Assembly (NCBI GenBank): GCA_017548075.1
Contig: JAFYNL010000025.1
Coordinates: 1-58,490 of the forward strand
Source of the DNA: Bacteroidaceae bacterium
GTDB taxonomy: Bacteria > Bacteroidota > Bacteroidia > Bacteroidales > Bacteroidaceae
DNA: 58,490 bases
Direction: 5' to 3'
Under the pieces are notes generated by a model. It did no database searches. It was not told the DNA's origin and saw nothing but the letters and a program-made list of their open reading frames with translations. Each line of letters starts with the position of its first letter. Position 1 is the stretch's first letter. This document shows, in pieces, positions 35,707 to 44,965 of this stretch. A program made the position numbers and the translations under genes.

Positions 35707-36531
35707 ATGAAAAAGAACATCAGCATCAACCTCTTCGGTACATTATATAATATAGATGAGGATGCTTACAACCTCCTCGAAAACTACCTGAACAGTATGC
35801 AACGCTACTTCTCTCGTCAGGAAGGGGGAGAGGAGATTGCCGACGACATTGAGCACAGAGTGGCAGAACTCCTGTGGAAGAAGCGCGAAGCAGGTATGAC
35901 GGCAGTCAACATCGAAACAGTAAAGGGGATTATCGACACTATTGGAAATGCCGAACAGATTGCCGGCGATACAAACAATAAAGCCGAAAGTGCCTTTGCA
36001 AACTACAATAAAAGAGAGAGCGGAAACGTGCATGAAAGCGGCATCAAAGAGGACTTCAAACATTTTAGCGAGGAAGCCGGCAGGTTTGCAAACGATGCTT
36101 ACGTCAAAGGCAAAACCCATGTTCGCACTCATCGCTACTATCGTTGTGCCGATGACAAAGTCTTGGGTGGCGTTTGCTCAGGTTTGGCCACGTATTTCGA
36201 TGCGGGAGAACCCGTCATCTGGCGTCTTGGAGCTATTGCCCTCACACTTCTCGGCATAGGTCTTCCCCTTCCTATTATATATATTGTAATGTGGATTGTG
36301 ACCCCGGCTGCCATTACGCCAGAGGACCGTTTGCGTCAACAAGGAAAAGATATCACGCCCGACAACCTCGCTCAGCAAGTTGTGAACGACTCCGAACCAA
36401 TCGTTGTGAAGAACGAGAACAAAGGTTGTCTGAAGGCCATACTCATCGTCATTGGTATTTGTGCAATTATTCCTGTTATCCTCATCCTTCCTTTCTGGAT
36501 AAGGATGTTCATGCATTTCTGCACCTTTTAA
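35707..36531 (+). CDS. PspC domain membrane protein
   Basis: 274 residues. The N-terminal 110 residues are soluble and charged (IDEDAYNLLENYLNSMQRYF, EIADDIEHRVAELLWKKR), a domain often seen with PspC in this phylum. The PspC domain itself is at about 143-200 (RCADDKVLGGVCSGLATYFD followed by a hydrophobic pair ending in MWIVTPAA). A last membrane segment lies near the C-terminus (LKAILIVIGICAIIPVILIL). Probably an envelope-stress sensor or effector in the inner membrane, controlled by the adjacent PadR protein. The mechanism is not visible. Confidence 0.88.
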   Translation: MKKNISINLFGTLYNIDEDAYNLLENYLNSMQRYFSRQEGGEEIADDIEHRVAELLWKKREAGMTAVNIETVKGIIDTIGNAEQIAGDTNNKAESAFANYNKRESGNVHESGIKEDFKHFSEEAGRFANDAYVKGKTHVRTHRYYRCADDKVLGGVCSGLATYFDAGEPVIWRLGAIALTLLGIGLPLPIIYIVMWIVTPAAITPEDRLRQQGKDITPDNLAQQVVNDSEPIVVKNENKGCLKAILIVIGICAIIPVILILPFWIRMFMHFCTF

Positions 36532-36545
36532 CTGAAGGAAAACAA

Positions 36546-36581
36546 AAAGAAGGCAGCTCCATTGCGAGAGCTGCCTTCTTT
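36546..36581. terminator. Bidirectional terminator between convergent genes
   Basis: A perfect 14-bp stem (AAAGAAGGCAGCTC / GAGCTGCCTTCTTT) with an 8-base loop serves the PspC gene (rightward) and the DUF3472 gene (leftward). Confidence 0.85.
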
Positions 36582-36593
36582 GATTAGTGTCTT

Positions 36594-39500
36594 TTACCTC
36601 AGAACTTTCCTGCCATTCACTATGTAAATGCCCTTCTCGACCTTGCTTACACGCTGACCGGCAAGGTTGTAGATGGCTCCGTCTCTTGGAGAAAGGTCCG
36701 GAATGATGCTCTTAATCTCGTCGGCATTCTGTAAGGATTGTTCTGCTCGCTCAATGGCTTGGCGCAAAGACTCGCGGTCTTCGGCAGTAGCAGAGTTGGA
36801 AACAAGGAGAGAACGCATTGCTTGCATCTCTGTCTGCAAAGCGTCGAAAGCCTCTTTAACCTCAGGCTTTATATAATAAGGCGACGCTTCTTCATCGATG
36901 TCAACTCCATGTACTTGGAATTCGCTCATGGCAAAGATATGACTATCAGCACGTCGGCCCATGGTTTCCATCACTTGGAAACGCAGGAATCGTGAACTTA
37001 CATCGGTAAAGATGACTGGAGAGGTGTAAGTCTCCTCGATAGAAGTCGGCATATTTTCCGTAAGATGAGTCACAGGCACGAAGTTTCGATTGGTGGCTGA
37101 AGCAGAAACAATGATGTCCGTTGGAATGTCGGACTGACCATATTCGGGGTTCTGCGAAGGAGTGAAGCTAAAGGCAAAAGCATTGACGGCAGTTGACGTG
37201 CGTGCTTGGATGTAAGACATTTCTTGTGGCCATGTAATGCCGCTATACCAAGTTTCATAGTATGTGTCAGTGTTCTTGTCGAGAAGCTTCGCCAGATTAT
37301 GTGCTTCCTGTTGTGTGGTGTTGGCATTCGACGTCATATCCGAATAGGTGCGAACGAGCCGTGATGTCAAATCTGGTTGGACGACAAAAGCTTTCGCATA
37401 GGTCTGCAAAGCCTGTTGAAAGAGAATCTCAGAGATGTTGTCATGAAGTGCTTGCTCTGCTTCGGTAGAAAGTTCATGCGTTGTATTCTCGTCAGGCCTC
37501 AGGTATTGGTTGGTGCGTAGCTGGAAGATAGCATTGACACCTGTTGATGATGTGACGAGTACAACAGACTTTTCAGCACCTGGATTAATGCCAAGATACT
37601 TATTATTGATGCCTATTGCGAAACCATTGCCACTCTTCTTGATAGTGATGGGCGTGGGTGTGTCGAAGAACGATACAGTAGTGCCATCAACACCGAGATA
37701 CTTCTTTGTTCCGAGGTTGTAGAGGTAATACTCGTTGTACTTGTCGGAGCGCAGAATCATCCAGTTGCAGTATGGGTCGGTAACATGACAGGGTTGCTTA
37801 TATGCTTCGAGTGCATTGCTGGCATTAGAAGCGGCGATGGAAAGTGCATCTTGTTCTGTTGCGATAATATCACCTCTTCCTGAAAGATTGTGAATCTGAT
37901 AGACTGCCATCGGCGTGAAGCTCTCGGCTTTAGCCACAACTCCGTAAGTAAGTGGCTGTGCCGTTTGGCCAAGTGCTTCAATAGCTTCTCTCAAAGCATC
38001 TTTATCGGTGCAAGTACCGTCGGCATAGACTGCGAGCAAATCCTCTAAGGCTGCAGGATCATAACCGCCCCAAGCGTCAGATTCGTTAATGATTTGTTGG
38101 GCGAGGTCAAGCAGGTCGTCGAGACGGTATTCGTCCTTGAAGTATAGTTCGTTGATGAGAAGGTTCGTCCCATAGCCTGCCGTGAAGGTAATGCGGAAGT
38201 AACGTGCTTTGATGGGCTTGGGAAGCTGTACAGTGGGATATTCGCTATCTTCAATGTTGAGGTTAGTTGATACAGATCTCCACGTCCTGCCATTCTTGGA
38301 GATATAGAGCGCCATCTGCTTTGCGCGATAGGTGCTTTCGCGGTTCTGGAATAGTCCTATGGAGGTGACAGTGACGGAGTCGGGAGCTTCAAAGTCGAAG
38401 GTGTGGGGGAAACCGACGGAACCATTCTTCCATTTGTTGTGGTAGTAAGTGGCCTTGTTGCCATCGAGTATCATAGTGGCGCGTCCGTTGTCGCCTTCAC
38501 CGACTGTTTCCTCGTCGGTCCAACCGATGACTTTCCATGTGGCAGGGTCGGAAACAGTACGGGTCAATTCGACACGCGACTGCATGGTCTTTGTCTGGTA
38601 GTGCAGAACGCCTTCATCGACACGATGCTCCAGTCGGGCAATGTCGATAGTGTCTACCCAAGGCATTTCGCCCATCACGGGAGGCTCGTAGGTGTCAACG
38701 CTGTCTCGTGTGCCCATGTAGCCGCCCGTCTCCAGATAAAAGGTCTTGTTGAAGAGCTCTGTAAGACCGTGTCCGTAGTCGTAGCGAGAGTTGCGTTGGT
38801 TCTTGCCTTGTGTATGACCATAGCCTGCATGGTTCAGGGCGTACCATTTGCCATTGGCGGCAGAACGCATGGCTCCGTTGCGGAAATAGCAGCGACGCAT
38901 CAGGTTGCCTCCCTTGTCGCCGAAGTTCTCGAGGAAGCTGTATATGCCGCTCGTGAGTCGGTTGGCTCCTGACATACGAAGCGTACCCATATAGTGCCAG
39001 TCGGCTTCTTCGGCTTGCTTGAACCATACCGATTGCAAGGTACTCTCGTATTCTGTGACGTTGCCAAGTGAGTCTGTCACGCTGATGATGTCAGGGCGGA
39101 CGTTATAAAGGAACTGAACCCAATGGTCGAACTCCCAAAAGTCGTCGCGGTTGTATCGAATACTTGAGCCAGTACCCTCGCCTCCGAAGCGTGTAGCATA
39201 GGCCTCAGGACCTAAGTCAACGGCAGCCGAACGCATAATGTCGGGCAAGTTCTTGTCCTTATCCACATCGCCATTGTCCCATACAGAGAAGAGTACTGTA
39301 TGGCCATAACTGCCATCGCTACGATTAGGCATCTGTATGCCGGAATACATACCGTCGGTGCCTATTGCCATTTGATATGAGGCAGGCTGTTTATATGCAC
39401 TCGGATACATCACCTCAAGGTAACTCCAATTATAGCTTTGTCCCGAAGGCGCTCCTGGAACTTGTGTGCTCCACCACAGGTGTACGCTGGGAGCCATGAA

Positions 39501-40004
39501 TATCTCGGAGTCTGTAATGTTTAGTGTCGAGGTACGTTGGAAGAGGAGTTGGTTGAGACGGTCAGAACTTGAGCCATTTGGACAAGTGAGTTCAAAGCGG
39601 TACCAGCCGTCGAAGGGCATCTCCGTGTCAGGCATTATCTCCAAGCGCTGCTCTGCTGATGTGGCCGTTGGGCTTGTGTTGCTGGTGTCGAGAACAACGG
39701 TTCCTGTTGCCGGATGTACTATGCGAACGCCAAAGGTAAGCTTCTTGCTCCCCCCTGTTTTGAACACGGCGTCGGCGCGAACATGTCCTGTCGGGAAGTG
39801 GATGCCATAGACAAGGACAGTTCCCGTGGGGTAGCTCCAGTTAATGTAAGTGTTCGAACGCTGACTGCCAGTTGCTTCTCCGTTGAGTTCGCGATAGTGG
39901 CGTGCTGGCCAGATAGTATCTGTTTGCGCTTGCCAGTCGGTGGCAAAGGTTGGCATGACGGAAACAAGAGTCAGACAGACTAACAACATCAATTCTTTCT
40001 TCAT
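36594..40004 (-). CDS. Large secreted DUF3472 protein with discoidin and lectin-like modules and sorting tail
   Basis: 1136 residues with a signal peptide (1-21). A DUF5077-like sandwich (about 40-160) precedes a DUF3472 domain (about 170-430: GIQMPNRSDGSYGHTVLFSV, RFGGEGTGSS, YLETGGYMG). Two F5/8-like regions lie at about 505-640 and 880-1045. Between them is a beta-trefoil-like segment (NWMILRSDKYNEYYLYNLG, KKYLGVDG). The end is a sorting-like tail (IYNLAGQRVSKVEKGIYIVN then GRKVLR). DUF3472 proteins are thought to act on or bind carbohydrates; no catalytic residue can be named. Promoter TATCTTTG at 40049-40056 (minus), array F upstream. Confidence 0.82.
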   Translation of the reverse strand: MKKELMLLVCLTLVSVMPTFATDWQAQTDTIWPARHYRELNGEATGSQRSNTYINWSYPTGTVLVYGIHFPTGHVRADAVFKTGGSKKLTFGVRIVHPATGTVVLDTSNTSPTATSAEQRLEIMPDTEMPFDGWYRFELTCPNGSSSDRLNQLLFQRTSTLNITDSEIFMAPSVHLWWSTQVPGAPSGQSYNWSYLEVMYPSAYKQPASYQMAIGTDGMYSGIQMPNRSDGSYGHTVLFSVWDNGDVDKDKNLPDIMRSAAVDLGPEAYATRFGGEGTGSSIRYNRDDFWEFDHWVQFLYNVRPDIISVTDSLGNVTEYESTLQSVWFKQAEEADWHYMGTLRMSGANRLTSGIYSFLENFGDKGGNLMRRCYFRNGAMRSAANGKWYALNHAGYGHTQGKNQRNSRYDYGHGLTELFNKTFYLETGGYMGTRDSVDTYEPPVMGEMPWVDTIDIARLEHRVDEGVLHYQTKTMQSRVELTRTVSDPATWKVIGWTDEETVGEGDNGRATMILDGNKATYYHNKWKNGSVGFPHTFDFEAPDSVTVTSIGLFQNRESTYRAKQMALYISKNGRTWRSVSTNLNIEDSEYPTVQLPKPIKARYFRITFTAGYGTNLLINELYFKDEYRLDDLLDLAQQIINESDAWGGYDPAALEDLLAVYADGTCTDKDALREAIEALGQTAQPLTYGVVAKAESFTPMAVYQIHNLSGRGDIIATEQDALSIAASNASNALEAYKQPCHVTDPYCNWMILRSDKYNEYYLYNLGTKKYLGVDGTTVSFFDTPTPITIKKSGNGFAIGINNKYLGINPGAEKSVVLVTSSTGVNAIFQLRTNQYLRPDENTTHELSTEAEQALHDNISEILFQQALQTYAKAFVVQPDLTSRLVRTYSDMTSNANTTQQEAHNLAKLLDKNTDTYYETWYSGITWPQEMSYIQARTSTAVNAFAFSFTPSQNPEYGQSDIPTDIIVSASATNRNFVPVTHLTENMPTSIEETYTSPVIFTDVSSRFLRFQVMETMGRRADSHIFAMSEFQVHGVDIDEEASPYYIKPEVKEAFDALQTEMQAMRSLLVSNSATAEDRESLRQAIERAEQSLQNADEIKSIIPDLSPRDGAIYNLAGQRVSKVEKGIYIVNGRKVLR

Positions 40005-40048
40005 AGTATATAATAAGGTATAAAATTTAATTATGTAATTATCGTGCG

Positions 40049-40056
40049 CAAAGATA
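40049..40056 (-). promoter_or_regulatory. -7 box of the DUF3472 gene
   Basis: TATCTTTG on the minus strand, with TTGG 19 bp upstream. Confidence 0.6.
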
Positions 40057-40144
40057 CTGTTTTTTACGCTTCACGCCAAGAATTCCGCGTTATATTTTAT
40101 TAAAATGTTTTTCATTAAACACAACGTGCCATGTTTGTCAACTA

Positions 40145-40197
40145 GACACGTTAAGTTGGCAAAGTTAACACGTTATGATTGCAATCGTAACACGTTA
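40145..40197 (+). repeat. 22-bp repeat array F (3 units)
   Basis: GACACGTTA at 40145, AACACGTTA at 40167 and 40189, 22 bp apart. It lies 88 bp upstream of the DUF3472 -7 box and next to the terminator of the small peptide gene. Confidence 0.82.
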
Positions 40198-40220
40198 TGT
40201 TTGCCGATGTAACTGCATAT

Positions 40221-40254
40221 AAAGAAAGCAGCCCTATTAAGGAGCTGCCTTCTT
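40221..40254 (-). terminator. Terminator after the 49-residue peptide gene
   Basis: On the minus strand AAGAAGGCAGCTCC-TTAATA-GGGCTGCTTTCTTT, a 13-bp stem with one bulge followed by T-rich sequence. The arm resembles that of the terminator at 36546-36581. Confidence 0.75.
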
Positions 40255-40281
40255 GTTATATCGTTAAGGGAATAATTCTTT

Positions 40282-40431
40282 TTATTCACCCCAGATGTTC
40301 CAGCCTTCGTCCTCTTTTGTGAGGGCTGCGCTACCATCAACAGTCTTGTCACTGCTAATAATCAGGCTCTCTGCCAGCATGCTAACAGCCTGAGCCTCTT
40401 CAATTTTCATTGCAGGTGCTATGTACTTCAT
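40282..40431 (-). CDS. Small 49-residue protein, possible Bacteroidota short-peptide family
   Basis: Starts MKYIAPAMKIEEAQ and ends EDEGWNIWGE. The pattern (MKY-x-xP-x-MK-I/V opening, a hydrophobic-acidic middle MLAESLIISS, polar tail ending in WNIWGE) is like the many short proteins of about 40-60 residues in Prevotella and Bacteroides genomes that usually go unannotated and whose role is unknown. It follows the 1426-residue gene by 84 bp on the same strand, separated by a CTCCCCC/GGGGGAG hairpin (40483-40500), and has its own strong terminator at 40221-40254. Coding is supported by the in-frame ATG, clean composition and flanking signals, not by homology that I can prove. Confidence 0.65.
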   Translation of the reverse strand: MKYIAPAMKIEEAQAVSMLAESLIISSDKTVDGSAALTKEDEGWNIWGE

Positions 40432-40482
40432 AGTCTTTATGATTTAGTGTTAATAATTACGTTGTTTTATATAACCCTCTTT

Positions 40483-40500
40483 CTCCCCCTTGCGGGGGAG
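40483..40500. terminator. Hairpin CTCCCCC-TTGC-GGGGGAG after the 1426-residue gene
   Basis: A perfect 7-bp GC stem 16 bp past the stop codon on the minus strand. No clean T run follows, so it may attenuate rather than stop transcription, or protect a 3' end ahead of the small gene. Confidence 0.5.
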
Positions 40501-40515
40501 TTAGAGGAGTCAGTT

Positions 40516-43500
40516 TTAGTAAAGCACCTTCTTGCCGTTTACGATGTTGATGCCCTTCTGAACCTTGTTGAGGCGCTGACCTGCGAGGTTGTAGATAGGA
40601 CCGTTCTCAACATTCTTCTCTACGTTAGCAATGCCAGTAGCGTCACCTGCGAAGAGGAATGCCTTAACATCAGATCCACTGGGAAGTTCAAGGTAAGCCT
40701 TGCCTGCCTTAATCTTTCCGCTTTCAGCCAGATAGAAGCCAATAGGCTCGCCTTCGGGCTTAGCAAGAACATACTTGCCAGCAGCGTCGATAGGTTCGAG
40801 AGTACCCTTCAGGTCGTTATTTTCAATAGGAGCAGCCTCAGTCTTAGCAATAGCAAACTCATAAACGCCGGGATCACCCTTCAGGACAACGCCTGTCATT
40901 GCAGGAATTGTGCCATCAATCTCTACCAAATCAAGCCATGTCTGGTTGATTACACCAGCATAAGCAGCTACGCTTGATGCTACAGGTTCGGGATCGCCAT
41001 AAGCGCCGAGCATTGCAATTTCGTCAGCAGTGAGAGCAATATCCCAGAAGCGGAGTTCGTCTGCCTGAACCTTGTTCTCCTCGCCAGAGCCATCGCCAGT
41101 GAGATTGTCGGCAAAGAAGTAAATTACGTCAGCCAGTGTCCAACGGTCGTTTGCAGAAGCGGCAGCGGTAGCTTTTACACCGTTAACATAAACAGTGGGA
41201 AGAGAATTCTCGCAGGAAACAACTATGCGGTACCAGGTGTCCAGCTCAATGCTGCCGCCATAACCCATGCTTGCGAGGGCAATGCCAACCCTTCTACCAT
41301 TTGTTTTATGATTGTAAATAAATAAGCTGCCGTCATCGGTATTATTGACATTGTTCAAGAAGAGGGCGGTGTATCTGCCATTGTCCTCGTTGACAACCTT
41401 AACGTCCATCATTAAGGTATAGGTGCCGAGGCTTTCTGCTCCGGTAGCCATTGCCAGGTTGTCGCCTACGGGAACGGTAGCAACGCCATCAGCAACTGTT
41501 ACGCCAGATGTAGCAGTCAGAGTACCAGTTGTGCCATCGTCGAATGTCCAAGCACCCTTAGCAGCAGGAATAGCGAGGGTCTTACCAACCTCTACGGGGA
41601 AGGGCAGATAAGCTGTAGCATAGCCAGCTTCGCCAACAGTGAGGTTGATGCTTGTGGCATCTTCTGCTGCCCACATAGAAGCATCGGCATCAGCTGACCA
41701 ACCTACGATGTCACCTTCAGCACGACGGTGCAGGCATGACATATTGTTTTCTGTGTCAGCCTGGAATGCTGCATAACCGGGCGTCTTGATTACAACTGTG
41801 TATGTGCCAGCTTCGTCAGAAGCTTTAACAGGTGTGCTCTGTGCAACAGTAGCGGGAGCGAACTTGCCCATCAGGCTGATGTTGTAAGTAGCATCACCCA
41901 CCTTAATCAACTTCACAACATGCTTAGCCTCAGTTGGAGCTACGTAGTCGCCATACATGTTAGCGTCGCTGGGATCAATACCCATGTAACCCTTTGAAGG
42001 ATAGTTCTTGTTCTTCAAATGGTAGTAGCCTGTTTCAGGCATAACGAAGTTCGCTACGTCCTTCATTGCTTCCTGCATCTTCAACTTCATGCTCTTGAAT
42101 TGTTCGAAAGTGCAGCTCTCCTTGTATGCAGGGTCGTAACCGATTGTAGCCTTTGCAGCGTCGGTAAATGAGAAGGGACCGGTAAGTTCCAATTCAGGTG
42201 CAACCTCATCCTTAACATAATCCTTGTAGTCTTCGGGGATGTCGAATACTGTGAAAGCAGAGCCATCGTCGCCAATGTTGTTGGTGCTGTTCCAGAACTT
42301 AACAGAACCGCCTGCACCACCATACTGGTTGATGTAGAGGTTTGTTCCAGGAACATTCAGACAGAATGAATTAGCAGGAACTTTTGTACTGGTAGAAGCA
42401 ACAATCTTCCATAAATGATGGCCTTCATTATTGTCCATAATGGTAGGAATACCAGCATTTGTCTGTTGTGCATCGGTCCAACCGAAGCTCTTGTCTGCGC
42501 CTTCAGCCTTATTGAAAATCTTGAAGCCGTTGTAGCCGTCACCGACGAATGCCCAGTGATATGAAGGCTCTCCAAGACCGATAGAATTCTTGTCTTGAGT
42601 CTTGTATGCACCGTCACCGTCCTTTACGTCACTTGTTACATACCATGTGCTGCGCATTACCATATCGTACCAATGTGCGCTTTCGAAGTCCTTAGAAATC
42701 ACGAAGGGACCTCCCCATGTAGCAGTAAATACTACATCGGTTCCTCCTGTTTCAGTAATAGTTACATTCACCTCATCATAGGTGTAGAATGTGCGATGAT
42801 ACTTCTCGGGCAGAGTCGTAATAACAGCTCCTTGTTCTACGGGTTCGGGATCGGATGTGAAGATAATGTTATCAAAGGCATCCTTTACCTTATATATTAC
42901 AGAATATTGGGGATGGAACTGAGCATCCAAAGCCTTCAATGCGTTTGCAGGATCGAAGTCAGCTGCCTCAATCATGTAGTACTGGTTGCCTGCGTCAGCA
43001 TTCATCCAACTGTTGATGACAATGCCTCCGAGTGCGCCTGTCCCGTTGGTGTTGACGCCATAGTTTCCATTTTCTGTTACAAAATAGTACATAAAGTAGG
43101 GCACAGTCTTCGCTTGCATCTGGATAGCGTCGAGTACACCATTGCTGGGCTTCTCAACCAAATAGCCATTGTTTGCAACGAACTTGCTGTCTGCTACGCT
43201 GTAGAGATAGTAGTTGTCTTCGTAGCTGATGATAGCGAACTTGCCGGGCTGAGCACTTGCGTATTCGCTGTTTGATGTAGATGCAATGGTTGTGCCGTTG
43301 GTCAGCATTGCACCACGGTCGCAGGTAATGGTGTAAGCCTTGTTGTTCGACAATTCTGTCAAATCACCAACAATCTCGGGCTTGAGTGTGCGGATAATCT
43401 TGATTGTGCAATCTGTCTCGCCAATGGTTCCTTCTGTGGTAACGTCATAGAACTTTGCGTTGGGCTGCAGAGAAGCAGGAATTTCTATAGCGCTATAGGG

Positions 43501-44796
43501 CTTCTGTACAACTTCTTTCGAACCAACCAATGTTGTTCCGTCAGCCTCGTAGAGTTCATAGGTAACTGTTATAGTAGAGATGGCACTCTTCAAAGCTACG
43601 TCGACTTCATTAATCGTTGCGATGTCCGTCTCTGTAAGGTCTCCTGCCATTAAAGAGGAGTAGTTGTTATACAGGGGAGCAAGTTGAGCAGCTGCATCAT
43701 TGCCTGGGAACATATAGAACTCAGAGAAGGTGAAGAACTTGTGACCATTGTTTTCTGCATTATTGTTTGTCTCTGGGATGGTAAAGCGAACAAACTTATA
43801 GGCAGCACCGAGGTCAATCTGGCTTGACATGTAGTCAATAACCCCTGCTTCAGTGGGGAGTCCGGAATCGATAGTCTTAACGTCTGTGAACTCGCCGTCT
43901 GCGCTGTTGCCGCCAGAGATAATAATCTTGGTAGGACGGTTGTTGTTGTTCTGTGAGCGCTTCTTGTAGTAGAACTCGAACTTCTGAGTAGCCTCAGACA
44001 ACTCTGCCTGCAGATAGTGGTCTGCATCAGGACCATTGCTCCAGCAAGAATGGAAGAAGCTTTCGTAGTCACCATCCAACAGAGCCTCGTAAGAACCTTC
44101 AGAGGTCTGCTTAGCATTGCTGTAATACTTGCTTGGATCCTTTACAAGGCCTGCGGCGCTCTGAATATATGCGGGCCAACCCTGTACTTTAGCGAGTGCT
44201 GCTGTCTGTTCGGCAGTCTCAGTATAGTCTTCTAGTTCCCAAATGTAATCGGGGTCGTAGGTGTACTGTGGAACTACAGTTTCACCAACTGCATAAGTCC
44301 AGAAAACACGACCGGCGTCTTTCCAACTGCTTGTATCATAAATAGTGTTGCAGGTACGGATGGCAAACTTGCCGTCCTTCAGGAAGAATACTTGGCTTTC
44401 CCAAGGGGCGCGATTGTTCGTTGAAGTGCTGAAGTTTGTCACTACAAGAACAGCTTTGTTGTCGGCCAGAGGAGCATTGGTGAATCTCGTGCCAACACTA
44501 CTGGTCAATTGAATGCCAACAGCATTGACACCTTCTTCCACTACGAAAGGACCGTCTCCCGATGTCTCCGTAATCTTTTTGACCTCGAAGGCATCACCTT
44601 TAGTATTGACATTTGTCAAGGTGCCTCCTGAGGTTACATAATACTTGGTGCCACTGACCTCAGTAAAGATTTTGTACTTGGCACCATCGGTAATAGCAGC
44701 AAGAGCAGCTTCATATTCTGCAGCTGTCTGCGCCATTACACCTGTCCATGCTATCATTGATAACACAGCGACTAAGAGAAGTTTGACTTTTCTCAT
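40516..44796 (-). CDS. Large secreted mosaic protein with discoidin, shared lectin-like modules, LamG and sorting tail
   Basis: 1426 residues with a signal peptide (1-22). N-terminal module (about 23-200) is homologous to the N-terminus of the 1538-residue protein at 48777 (both contain WESQVF and IAIRxCNT then AGRxFWTYxV). An F5/8-like domain follows (about 285-372). Residues about 485-855 are homologous to the C-terminal part of the CotH protein at 44966 (C-RGxxL, FAII...NYYLYS, DFDPxxAL, GPF..S.D...WYDM). A LamG domain (about 1120-1275, YTLMMDVKVVN, ADELRFWDIALTADEI) and the tail IYNLAGQRLNKVQKGINIVN then GKKVLY end it. No enzyme domain recognised; probably an adhesin or polysaccharide-binding surface protein. 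Confidence 0.8.
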   Translation of the reverse strand: MRKVKLLLVAVLSMIAWTGVMAQTAAEYEAALAAITDGAKYKIFTEVSGTKYYVTSGGTLTNVNTKGDAFEVKKITETSGDGPFVVEEGVNAVGIQLTSSVGTRFTNAPLADNKAVLVVTNFSTSTNNRAPWESQVFFLKDGKFAIRTCNTIYDTSSWKDAGRVFWTYAVGETVVPQYTYDPDYIWELEDYTETAEQTAALAKVQGWPAYIQSAAGLVKDPSKYYSNAKQTSEGSYEALLDGDYESFFHSCWSNGPDADHYLQAELSEATQKFEFYYKKRSQNNNNRPTKIIISGGNSADGEFTDVKTIDSGLPTEAGVIDYMSSQIDLGAAYKFVRFTIPETNNNAENNGHKFFTFSEFYMFPGNDAAAQLAPLYNNYSSLMAGDLTETDIATINEVDVALKSAISTITVTYELYEADGTTLVGSKEVVQKPYSAIEIPASLQPNAKFYDVTTEGTIGETDCTIKIIRTLKPEIVGDLTELSNNKAYTITCDRGAMLTNGTTIASTSNSEYASAQPGKFAIISYEDNYYLYSVADSKFVANNGYLVEKPSNGVLDAIQMQAKTVPYFMYYFVTENGNYGVNTNGTGALGGIVINSWMNADAGNQYYMIEAADFDPANALKALDAQFHPQYSVIYKVKDAFDNIIFTSDPEPVEQGAVITTLPEKYHRTFYTYDEVNVTITETGGTDVVFTATWGGPFVISKDFESAHWYDMVMRSTWYVTSDVKDGDGAYKTQDKNSIGLGEPSYHWAFVGDGYNGFKIFNKAEGADKSFGWTDAQQTNAGIPTIMDNNEGHHLWKIVASTSTKVPANSFCLNVPGTNLYINQYGGAGGSVKFWNSTNNIGDDGSAFTVFDIPEDYKDYVKDEVAPELELTGPFSFTDAAKATIGYDPAYKESCTFEQFKSMKLKMQEAMKDVANFVMPETGYYHLKNKNYPSKGYMGIDPSDANMYGDYVAPTEAKHVVKLIKVGDATYNISLMGKFAPATVAQSTPVKASDEAGTYTVVIKTPGYAAFQADTENNMSCLHRRAEGDIVGWSADADASMWAAEDATSINLTVGEAGYATAYLPFPVEVGKTLAIPAAKGAWTFDDGTTGTLTATSGVTVADGVATVPVGDNLAMATGAESLGTYTLMMDVKVVNEDNGRYTALFLNNVNNTDDGSLFIYNHKTNGRRVGIALASMGYGGSIELDTWYRIVVSCENSLPTVYVNGVKATAAASANDRWTLADVIYFFADNLTGDGSGEENKVQADELRFWDIALTADEIAMLGAYGDPEPVASSVAAYAGVINQTWLDLVEIDGTIPAMTGVVLKGDPGVYEFAIAKTEAAPIENNDLKGTLEPIDAAGKYVLAKPEGEPIGFYLAESGKIKAGKAYLELPSGSDVKAFLFAGDATGIANVEKNVENGPIYNLAGQRLNKVQKGINIVNGKKVLY

Positions 44797-44862
44797 GATG
44801 TTTTTGTTTAGGTTAATAAAAATGTTAATTAAAATGTTGTTTCGTTTTTATACTTTCAGGCA

Positions 44863-44895
44863 CAAATATATACATTATTTATTATATATGCCAAA
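44863..44895 (-). promoter_or_regulatory. Promoter of the 1426-residue gene
   Basis: On the minus strand TTTG (44892-44895), 21 bp, TATATTTG (44863-44870), 66 bp before the ATG. Confidence 0.6.
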
Positions 44896-44934
44896 TAAAA
44901 AGGCGTTTTTTTTCGGTATGTTCTTAATTTGTCT

Positions 44935-44942
44935 TAACTTTG
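44935..44942 (+). promoter_or_regulatory. -7 box of the CotH gene
   Basis: TAACTTTG lies 23 bp before the ATG at 44966 and decides that start: the longer open frame from 44645 would include this promoter and the divergent one. Confidence 0.65.
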
Positions 44943-44965
44943 CGCCGCAAAAACAAAAAACTAAC

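Noticed and set aside
44645-44965. Longer N-terminus for the CotH protein
   Set aside because: The extension overlaps the divergent gene and both promoters, and places the signal peptide inside the protein; ATG 44966 fits the promoter at 44935.
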